Part shown: piece after piece, positions 53,835 through 64,000 of the stretch | How the letters are laid out: each line of letters starts with the position of its first letter | Position numbering within the stretch: the first letter of the stretch is position 1 | NCBI RefSeq assembly: GCF_001807485.1 | Contig: NZ_KV789183.1 | Span: 1-64,000, forward strand | Source: Corynebacterium sp. HMSC08A12 | Lineage (GTDB): Bacteria > Actinomycetota > Actinomycetes > Mycobacteriales > Mycobacteriaceae | Direction of reading: 5' to 3' | Length of the DNA: 64,000 nucleotides | Notes under the pieces: model-generated | Told to the model about the DNA's origin: nothing | Database searches by the model: none | What the model saw: only the letters and a program-made list of their open reading frames with translations | Translations under genes and position numbers: made by a program

Positions 53835-54509
53835 CTATTCGGCGAGTGGCCACGCGGTGTTGACCTGCACGTTCTTGCCTTTTTTCTGAAACCACTCTTG
53901 CAGTCCCTTCTGGGACTCGTAGAACCACGTGGCCTGCGAAAGCATCAGTTCATCTGCTGACATCTGTGTCACCTCGGGATACTTGCGCGCCAGCATCCAC
54001 GCCACACGGGCGGCAGCCACCGCATCTGCCGTCGCCTCGTGGGCGTTGTCCAAATTCACGCCGTAGTGCTGGCACACGCTTTCCAAGGTGCGCTTGCCCT
54101 TGCGGTACTGATCCTTTGCCCTATCAACCACGTAGGGATCGAATACGGGGCCGTCGACAGTGAAGCTAGGCTCCAAGGCGCGCAGAACGCTGAGGTCATA
54201 GGCGGCGTTGTAGACGATCAGCGTGGCGCCGGAGCGCCATGCCTCCCGGATCCCCTCGATGGTTTTGGCGAGCACTTCTCCATGATCCTGGCCGTGCTCG
54301 CGGGCGTATTCAGTAGTGATGCCGTGGACGTCGGAGGCCTGCTGGGGAATCTCCACGCCGGGATCGGCGAGCATCTCGATGTCGTTCCGCTCGCGCCCCT
54401 TGATGGTCACGAGTGCGCTGGTGACGATGCGGGCGGTCTTCGGGTCTACTCCAGTGGTTTCCAGGTCGAAGCTCAGCATGTGTGCCGGGTCAAAATGCGG
54501 TGCAGTCAT
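53835..54509 (-). CDS. DEDDh-family 3'-5' exonuclease
   Basis: A 224-residue exonuclease of the DnaQ fold. Acidic residues are visible in LSFDLETTGVDP (Asp and Glu), in IVYNAAYDLSVL (Asp) and in NAHEATADAVAAA (His and Asp). This is the size of stand-alone DnaQ-like proteins, so it may proofread or trim DNA or RNA ends; the exact role is not fixed by sequence. ATG 54509 has TAAAGT (54517-54522) exactly 7 nt upstream; codons upstream of it are not needed for the fold. It is divergent from the von Willebrand genes. Confidence 0.88.
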   Translation of the reverse strand: MTAPHFDPAHMLSFDLETTGVDPKTARIVTSALVTIKGRERNDIEMLADPGVEIPQQASDVHGITTEYAREHGQDHGEVLAKTIEGIREAWRSGATLIVYNAAYDLSVLRALEPSFTVDGPVFDPYVVDRAKDQYRKGKRTLESVCQHYGVNLDNAHEATADAVAAARVAWMLARKYPEVTQMSADELMLSQATWFYESQKGLQEWFQKKGKNVQVNTAWPLAE

Positions 54510-54722
54510 GCTGACTACTTTATAGGCGCCCCCGGACACCCCTCGTTATCGTTCAAAACAGTACGTTCTTCATGCGGGTCAGGGCTTTGTTTCCTAGTAT
54601 TTTCTACACAACAAAATTCTTTTATCGGGAACTTTTTCCGCGCTGGGAACATTACGCGCCCGCGTTGCGTCCCACCCTTGTAAAACAAAACCTCGCAGTA
54701 CTTAGAAAGGCGCTGATCCCCC

Positions 54723-56708
54723 TTGCACCCCGCTAGCCACGCCCCCAAGGCCACAGCGAAACAAACAAAACCCTGGCGCCTCACCCTCGCGCTACTCGCC
54801 TTCCTCACCATCATCACCCTCCTGCCCATCCTCGCCGTCAACGCCAACGCCGAAGACGACAACAACAACGGAGACGAACAAGTCAGCGGGAATAACGACG
54901 ACAGCAAAGTAGCCGTCGTCCTCGACGCCTCCGACTCCATGGCCGAAAAAGATACCGGCGACGGCGGCACTCGCATGGACGCCGCCAAAAAAGCAGCCAA
55001 CGACACCATCGACACCCTCGCCGATTCAGCCCAAACCGCAGTCATCGCCTACGGCTCCGAAGAATCCAACGCCCCGGACAACCGCGACAAAGGCTGCCAA
55101 GACATCACCACCCTCGCCTCCCTCGGCAACAACAAGCCCGAAGACCTCAAGGACAAAATCAACGAACTAGAACCCAAGGGCTACACCCCCATCGGCAACG
55201 CCATCAAAAAGGCCGCCGAGGAACTCGGCAGTTCCGGCAAGCGCAACATCATCCTCGTCTCCGACGGCATCGACACCTGCGCCCCACCACCAGTCTGCGA
55301 CGTCGCCGAAGACATCGCCGGCGACGGCATCGACCTAGCCATCCACACCGTCGGATTCAAAGTCGACGACAAAGCCCAAAAAGAACTCGAATGCATCTCC
55401 GACGTCTCCGGCGGCACCTACACCTCCGCAGACGACACCGAAGCACTCACCGAAGCACTCACCGACGCCGCCCAACGCGTCGCCGGCAACTACGAATCCG
55501 CAGGCACCCCAGTCCAACTCGCCGACAACGCCACCGACGGGTTCTACCTCGGCGAAGGCCTCTACCAAAGCACCCTGCCCATTAACCAAGAAAGCGGAGA
55601 AGACGGCGACGACAAGTGGTTCAGCATCAGCGTCCCCGAAGGCAAGAAGGCGCAGGTAACTGCAAACCTGGTTCCCGTAGGCTTCGAGGGTGGCGACCAC
55701 ATTTACTACAACATCAACGTTGAATACAAGAACGATAGCTGCAGCGACAAGGGCTCCGGCTACTTCGGAAGCTCCAATTGGCCCGGCCCGCCGGAAGCGG
55801 AGTCCGTCACTATCGACCCTGAAGAGGACTGCGATCCGACGAAGTATCGCGTGAAGCTGAACCACTCCGGCACCGAATTGGATCGTGACCTGCCGGTTGA
55901 GATCATGGTTGGGTTCGCACCTCAGGTCGACGGCGCCGATGCCGGCCCGGAAAACGATCGGGAGACTCCGAAGGGCAAGGACAAGGATAAGGTCAAGGTG
56001 CCGAGCACCACTCCGAAGCCGACCCCCGGCGGCACGTCCTACAATCAGGCAACCGAGATCTCCCCGGGTACTGTGTCCGACACCCTGGTTCCCGGCGAGA
56101 CGAAGTTCTACCGCATGAATGTCGACTGGGGCCAGCGCCCCATCGCGGAAGTTGAGTTCGACAAGAAGAACACGGATGGTTCCCGTAACGGTGACATTTA
56201 CGTCGCGTCGCCGCGCCGCGAAGTCACGTCTGAGCAGACAATTCAGACCCTCGACAAGGATGTCCCCACCACCGCACGTGCCGTAGGTACGCCGTACGTT
56301 TTCTACCGCAACCGTGAAGAAAATGTGGCGCATAAGGAAGCTTCGGACGCCGGTCAGTGGTATGTCATGGTCACCCTCGATGGCTACAAGGACAACGGAA
56401 AGCAAGCAAAGGACATCGAGTTCCGCCTGTCCACTGCGGTGGAAGGTAACAAGGTCGATGGACCGGAGTGGCGTCAAATCCTAGAGCCCGGACCGGCCCC
56501 CACCCCCGAGGCACCAGGAACCAGTGACGACGGCAACGGCGGCCAGGAAAACAACGGCAACTCCAACGACGAAGAGTCCAACGCCCAAGCCAAGGACATC
56601 GACAACGCCTCCCAAAGCAACACGATCCTGTACATCGGCCTGGGAGTCTTGATCCTCATTCTGATCGCAGCAGTGGCGGTCTACTTCACCGCCGTCCGCC
56701 GCAAGTAG
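54723..56708 (+). CDS. Membrane-anchored von Willebrand A protein 1 (intact MIDAS)
   Basis: A 661-residue exported protein. The signal segment is at about residues 19-43 (LTLALLAFLTIITLLPILAV). The VWA domain keeps a full metal site: DxSxS as D68-A-S-D-S72, T155 in GYTPIGNA, and D181 in VSDGIDTC. Conserved cysteines (GCQDI, DTC, VC, LEC and later SC, DC) suggest disulfides. A beta-rich region with PTPGGTSY follows, then a Pro/Asn/Gly-rich stalk, a C-terminal helix and a final RRK, so the bulk lies outside the cell. The start is TTG 54723 with AAAGG upstream. Role unknown; adhesion or envelope assembly is possible. Confidence 0.85.
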   Translation: MHPASHAPKATAKQTKPWRLTLALLAFLTIITLLPILAVNANAEDDNNNGDEQVSGNNDDSKVAVVLDASDSMAEKDTGDGGTRMDAAKKAANDTIDTLADSAQTAVIAYGSEESNAPDNRDKGCQDITTLASLGNNKPEDLKDKINELEPKGYTPIGNAIKKAAEELGSSGKRNIILVSDGIDTCAPPPVCDVAEDIAGDGIDLAIHTVGFKVDDKAQKELECISDVSGGTYTSADDTEALTEALTDAAQRVAGNYESAGTPVQLADNATDGFYLGEGLYQSTLPINQESGEDGDDKWFSISVPEGKKAQVTANLVPVGFEGGDHIYYNINVEYKNDSCSDKGSGYFGSSNWPGPPEAESVTIDPEEDCDPTKYRVKLNHSGTELDRDLPVEIMVGFAPQVDGADAGPENDRETPKGKDKDKVKVPSTTPKPTPGGTSYNQATEISPGTVSDTLVPGETKFYRMNVDWGQRPIAEVEFDKKNTDGSRNGDIYVASPRREVTSEQTIQTLDKDVPTTARAVGTPYVFYRNREENVAHKEASDAGQWYVMVTLDGYKDNGKQAKDIEFRLSTAVEGNKVDGPEWRQILEPGPAPTPEAPGTSDDGNGGQENNGNSNDEESNAQAKDIDNASQSNTILYIGLGVLILILIAAVAVYFTAVRRK

Positions 56709-56754
56709 CGGCTCAGCCTCCGCGAAGTCCGGAACTAGAAAGGGCTGATTCCCC

Positions 56755-60796
<4,042 letters not shown>

Positions 60797-60819
60797 ACTG
60801 AGTAGAGAGGCAGGAACGA

Positions 60820-61710
60820 ATGACTGAAACTACAGCTCTTTCTCTCCCGGAGATCGGGCTCGGCACATACAAGCTGCAGGGCCAGGCTGGCGCGGACTCC
60901 GTGTCCGCGGGCATCCGTGCGGGTTACCGTCTGATCGACACGGCCTACAACTACGAAAACGAGGGCGCGGTGGGCGCGGGCGTCCGCGCTGCAACTGGTG
61001 CCACCGCGCCCGGAGCCGCAGCAACCGGAACCGCGGACGCGCCTGACCTGGCGGATCCTGCCAGCGCGATCCGCCGCGACGAGGTGCTCGTCACATCCAA
61101 GTTGCCCGGCCGCTATCAGCGCCACGACGACGCTGTCGCCTCCGTCGAGGAATCCCTCTTTCGCCTAGGCCTGGACCGCATCGACCTGCACCTCATCCAC
61201 TGGCCGAACCCCAAACAGGGCCACTACGTCGAAGCCTTCGAAACTCTACTGGAGCTGCGCGAACGCGGGCTGATCCGCCACGTGGGCGTGTGCAACTTCC
61301 TGCCCGAGCACTTGGAGGCCGTCCACGCCGCCACCGGCGAGTACCCGGTGGTCAACCAGATCGAGCTGCACCCGCACTTTCCACAGGCCGAGGCCGTCGC
61401 GGCACACCGGGAGCTCGGCATCGTGACGCAGGCCTGGTCGCCGCTGTTGCGCGGCGCGGTTCTGGAGGAGCCGGTCATTGCCGAGATTGCTGACGCCCAC
61501 TCCGCAACCCCCGGGCAGGTCGTCCTAGCGTGGCACCGCGGCCGCGGGGTACTGGCGATCCCGAAGGCTGCCTCGGAGGAGCGGCAGCGCGAAAACCTGG
61601 ACTCGCTGAACGTCACGCTGAGCGAGGCGGAGATCGAGGCGATCACCGCGCTGGGGCGCCCGGACGGGCGCCGGAAGAACCAGGACCCGGCGGTCTACGA
61701 GGAGTTTTAG
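60820..61710 (+). CDS. Aldo/keto reductase
   Basis: A 296-residue NADPH-dependent oxidoreductase with the catalytic tetrad visible: Asp and Tyr in IDTAYNYENE, Lys in VLVTSKLPG, His in LHLIHWPNP. The cofactor loop IPKAASEERQRENLD is near the C-terminus. It resembles 2,5-diketo-D-gluconate reductase-type enzymes; substrate unknown. An Ala/Thr/Gly-rich insertion of about 25 residues follows GVRAATG. ATG 60820 has AGAGAGGCAGG upstream. It follows ligA after 23 bp. Confidence 0.9.
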   Translation: MTETTALSLPEIGLGTYKLQGQAGADSVSAGIRAGYRLIDTAYNYENEGAVGAGVRAATGATAPGAAATGTADAPDLADPASAIRRDEVLVTSKLPGRYQRHDDAVASVEESLFRLGLDRIDLHLIHWPNPKQGHYVEAFETLLELRERGLIRHVGVCNFLPEHLEAVHAATGEYPVVNQIELHPHFPQAEAVAAHRELGIVTQAWSPLLRGAVLEEPVIAEIADAHSATPGQVVLAWHRGRGVLAIPKAASEERQRENLDSLNVTLSEAEIEAITALGRPDGRRKNQDPAVYEEF

Positions 61711-61717
61711 CGCGAAA

Positions 61718-62833
61718 TCAGTTGCGCCAGAGCAGGGCCGCCGCGTGGCGCGCCCGAGCTGCCGCCACGGAGGCCTGCGCGGCGGTGCGCTTGCCCTCGG
61801 GAACCACGATGTCCACCAGCCCCGGCAGTTCGTCGGCGGGCAGGGTCCACTGCTGCCACTGGCGCAGCACGGCGCGGGCGATGTCGCCCGCGGCGGCCTC
61901 CACGTCGGCCCCGCTGACGTCCTCGGCAGGGGCGCCGGCACTCTCCGCGCCGGCTGGCCCCGGATGCGCAGCAGCGTGCCCTCGGGCGCCGGGAGTCTCC
62001 CCGCCCACCGACGGCGCCGCCTGGGGTACCGCCCAACCAATCCCCTGGCCGCGTCCGATCATCCCGCCGACCAGGTCTTTACCGCTGGTTGTCTGCAACT
62101 GATCCGCGAGCACCACGATGCGGTGGAAGCCGGGCGCGTGCGAGAGGGCGTCGTCGATAAAAGACCCCGTGTCCAGCACCACCGGGCGCGCGACCTGCTG
62201 CTGGAAGCGCTGCCACACCCCGTAGATGAACTCGCGGTCGACGGCGGGGATGGTATCGAAGCGGGTGGCGCCGGGTAGGCCACCCATGACCTCGCGGACG
62301 CGCGGCTCGTGAAGTGCGATGACGACCTCGCAGCCGAGCGCCGCTGACAGCGCACCGGCGATCTGCTCCACGCCGAAACCCAGGTGCAGGGCGCAGTCCT
62401 TAAACGCCGGGCGGTCGCGCAGCACGGGGTGGCCGCGGAACTCCACCTCCGCACCAAAGGTCCACGGGCCGGTGACGTGCAGCATCAGCCGCTCGACCTT
62501 GCCCGTCAGCAGCTCCTCGGCGGCATCCGTGGCCTCGCGTACCCAGCCGTCCATGCGCCGGGATTCCAGGCTCGGGTGGGCAGTCAGCTCCCACCCGCGG
62601 GGATTAGCGCGGATCGGCAGCTGCGCGAAGCTGGCCGTCAGCGCAGTGAGATCTCCCGCCCGCCCGCAGCGGGGAAACGACATAACCGGCGGCACGCCTG
62701 TGTCCTCGTCCACGTCGCACGTGCGGGTCAGCGCGGACTGCATCGCGGCGCGCACCTCCGCATGGTCCGTGACGGTGCTCTCCCACCAGCCCAGGCGCCC
62801 GATCGGCTCCGACTGCTCGGTGTTGTCTGCCAT
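61718..62833 (-). CDS. MetE-fold (cobalamin-independent methionine synthase-like) protein
   Basis: A 371-residue protein of the UROD/MetE-like superfamily, similar to the conserved mycobacterial protein encoded next to ligA (I recall Rv3015c). Recognisable stretches are PRGWELTAHPSLESRR, LMLHVTGPWTFGAEVEFRGHPVL, LGCEVVIALHEPRVREVMGGL and VVLDTGSFIDDAL. I do not see the HxC plus downstream Cys zinc ligands of true MetE, so methionine synthase activity is doubtful. It contains an Ala/Gly/Pro-rich insertion of ~35 residues. ATG 62833 lies 7 nt after the mnmA stop, implying an operon. It converges on the aldo/keto reductase gene. Confidence 0.75.
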   Translation of the reverse strand: MADNTEQSEPIGRLGWWESTVTDHAEVRAAMQSALTRTCDVDEDTGVPPVMSFPRCGRAGDLTALTASFAQLPIRANPRGWELTAHPSLESRRMDGWVREATDAAEELLTGKVERLMLHVTGPWTFGAEVEFRGHPVLRDRPAFKDCALHLGFGVEQIAGALSAALGCEVVIALHEPRVREVMGGLPGATRFDTIPAVDREFIYGVWQRFQQQVARPVVLDTGSFIDDALSHAPGFHRIVVLADQLQTTSGKDLVGGMIGRGQGIGWAVPQAAPSVGGETPGARGHAAAHPGPAGAESAGAPAEDVSGADVEAAAGDIARAVLRQWQQWTLPADELPGLVDIVVPEGKRTAAQASVAAARARHAAALLWRN

Positions 62834-62840
62834 CGCCGCG

Positions 62841-64000
62841 CTACGCCTCTGCCGGCGTTGCGCGCTCACCCGCGCTGCCAGCGGCTCCGGCGTTCGCAGC
62901 GCTATCCCGCGGCGCAGGCTCATCCGCGTCGTTCCGCGGCGCAGACTCACCCGCGTCGTTCCACGGCGCGGTGGCGCGGATGGTGCCGCTGCCCAGCAGG
63001 ATGTCGCCTTCGGCGTCCGGCTGGTAGACCACAGCGGCCTGACCGCGCGCCACGCCCTGCAACGGCTCGTGCAGGTCTAGCTCCAGGCGCCACGGGCTCT
63101 CGCCCTCCTTCTTGACGCGCCCCGCCGGCGTGGTCCCCTCCGGGTCGTCCACTAGCCGCGCGGTGGCGGGCACTACCCCGCCGTGGGCGCGCACCTGCAC
63201 CTCACACTCGAATTCGCGGCCGTGCACGGAAGGGTCCAGGCGCTTCAGTCGATCGGCCGTGATCCCACCGACCCGTAGATCGTCGCGCTGGCCGATGGTC
63301 ACGGTGCCCGTGGCGGCGTCAATATCCGTCACATAGCGCGGCTTGCCGTCCAGACCCTCGCGCGGCAGCCCCAGCCCCTTGCGCTGGCCGATGGTGAAGC
63401 CGTACACGCCGTCGTGTTCAGCCACGGTCGAGCCGTCCTGGTCCTTCATGAGCCCCGGCCGCAGACCGATCTTCTTCCCAAGAAATGCCTGCGTCTGCCC
63501 GTCGGGGATGAAGCAGATGTCGTGGGAATCCGGCTTGGAGGCCACACCAAAACCGCGGTCCTTCGCCTCCTCGCGGATCTCCGGCTTAACTGTGTCGCCG
63601 ACCGGGAACATGCAGTGCGCCAGCTGCTCGTCGGTAAGCACGCCCAGAACGTAGGACTGGTCCTTGTTGGCGTCTACGCCGCGGCGCATCACACCGTCGT
63701 GCAGGCGGGCGTAGTGGCCGGTCACCACCGCGTCGAATCCCAGCGCGATGGAACGGTCCAGCAGCGCCTCAAACTTGATCTTCTCGTTGCAGCGCAGGCA
63801 CGGGTTCGGGGTCTCGCCGATGGCGTAGGAATTCACGAAATCGTCGATCACGTCGGCCTTAAAGCGGTCGGAGAAGTCCCACACGTAGAAAGGAATCCCC
63901 AGCTTGTCGGCCACGCGGCGTGCGTCCGCGGAGTCCTCCAGGGAGCAGCACCCGCGCGAACCCGCCCGCACGGCCTCGGGAGACTGGGATAGCGCCAGGT
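62841..64000 (-). CDS. mnmA: tRNA-specific 2-thiouridylase (5' end outside the window)
   Basis: Enzyme that thiolates U34 of tRNA-Lys, tRNA-Glu and tRNA-Gln. The visible part starts within the N-terminal ATPase region ([15 protein letters not shown]) and keeps both catalytic cysteines, in [12 protein letters not shown] and in [10 protein letters not shown], plus GHYARL and [14 protein letters not shown]. The start codon and the PP-loop are beyond 64000. The C-terminus has an unusual extension of ~45 residues with a nine-residue repeat ([18 protein letters not shown]) coded by a 27-bp tandem repeat at about 62907-62969. It fits the window's Glu/Gln tRNA theme. Confidence 0.93.
   Translation of the reverse strand, partial: LALSQSPEAVRAGSRGCCSLEDSADARRVADKLGIPFYVWDFSDRFKADVIDDFVNSYAIGETPNPCLRCNEKIKFEALLDRSIALGFDAVVTGHYARLHDGVMRRGVDANKDQSYVLGVLTDEQLAHCMFPVGDTVKPEIREEAKDRGFGVASKPDSHDICFIPDGQTQAFLGKKIGLRPGLMKDQDGSTVAEHDGVYGFTIGQRKGLGLPREGLDGKPRYVTDIDAATGTVTIGQRDDLRVGGITADRLKRLDPSVHGREFECEVQVRAHGGVVPATARLVDDPEGTTPAGRVKKEGESPWRLELDLHEPLQGVARGQAAVVYQPDAEGDILLGSGTIRATAPWNDAGESAPRNDADEPAPRDSAANAGAAGSAGERATPAEA
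62907..62969. repeat. 27-bp in-frame tandem repeat at the 3' end of mnmA
   Basis: Units start at 62907 and 62934 (each CCGCGGCGCAG...), with a partial third at 62961; 25 of 27 positions match between the first two. It adds nine-residue repeats to the protein's C-terminal tail. Confidence 0.85.

Overview
The window looks like a chromosomal stretch of a high-GC Corynebacterium (roughly 60% GC by eye). The genus call rests on a gene neighbourhood that I recall from C. glutamicum: gltX, a FAH-family oxaloacetate decarboxylase homologue, leuB, serA, ilvC-ilvN-ilvB, an MscCG-type mechanosensitive channel directly beside ilvB, a PH-like membrane protein, ilvD, gatB, pfkA, gatA-gatC, ligA and mnmA. 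A DtxR-type iron box and many leaderless promoters fit the same genus. Species cannot be fixed from sequence alone; the lipophilic C. jeikeium-like group is only a guess. I saw no prophage, insertion sequence, CRISPR array or rRNA.

Layout. 1-3.2 kb: proton-translocating transhydrogenase pntAB. 3.4-6.3 kb: an unknown protein, tRNA-Glu and tRNA-Gln, and gltX. 6.4-8.7 kb: two tandem secreted esterases. 8.8-17.5 kb: a TIM-barrel isomerase-like protein, isochorismate synthase, a FAH-family enzyme, a Tat-exported PhoD phosphatase, leuB and an ABC exporter. 17.6-26 kb: serA, a CobW/COG0523 GTPase, an iron-siderophore ABC importer with a DtxR box, and a CDF metal exporter. 26.1-30.2 kb: the ilvBNC operon with a complete leader-peptide attenuator. 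30.7-35.5 kb: MscCG channel, PH-like protein, ilvD. 35.6-49.3 kb: UvrA-like protein, DoxX protein, gatB, DUF222-HNH protein, pfkA, MFS pump, NUDIX hydrolase, gatA and gatC. 49.3-54.5 kb: ACT protein, ilvA, dctA, DEDDh exonuclease. 54.7-64 kb: two paralogous membrane-anchored von Willebrand A proteins, ligA, an aldo-keto reductase, a MetE-fold protein, and mnmA cut by the window edge.

Functionally the window concentrates branched-chain amino-acid synthesis (ilvA, ilvBNC, ilvD, leuB), serine synthesis, NADPH supply (pntAB), the Glu/Gln translation pathway (gltX, both tRNAs, gatCAB), and metal homeostasis (siderophore uptake under DtxR, COG0523 GTPase, CDF exporter).

Three window-wide patterns go beyond gene content. 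First, at least sixteen start codons lie exactly 7 nt after a TANNNT hexamer, the geometry of leaderless transcripts; I used this to choose starts. Second, degenerate tandem repeats are very common, and many arrays contain the stop codon of the neighbouring gene, so the stop itself is duplicated. Third, the word TGACGCC is over-represented, including five copies of the 11-mer TTATTGACGCC. In addition, the second von Willebrand protein has lost all its metal-site residues while its tandem partner keeps them.
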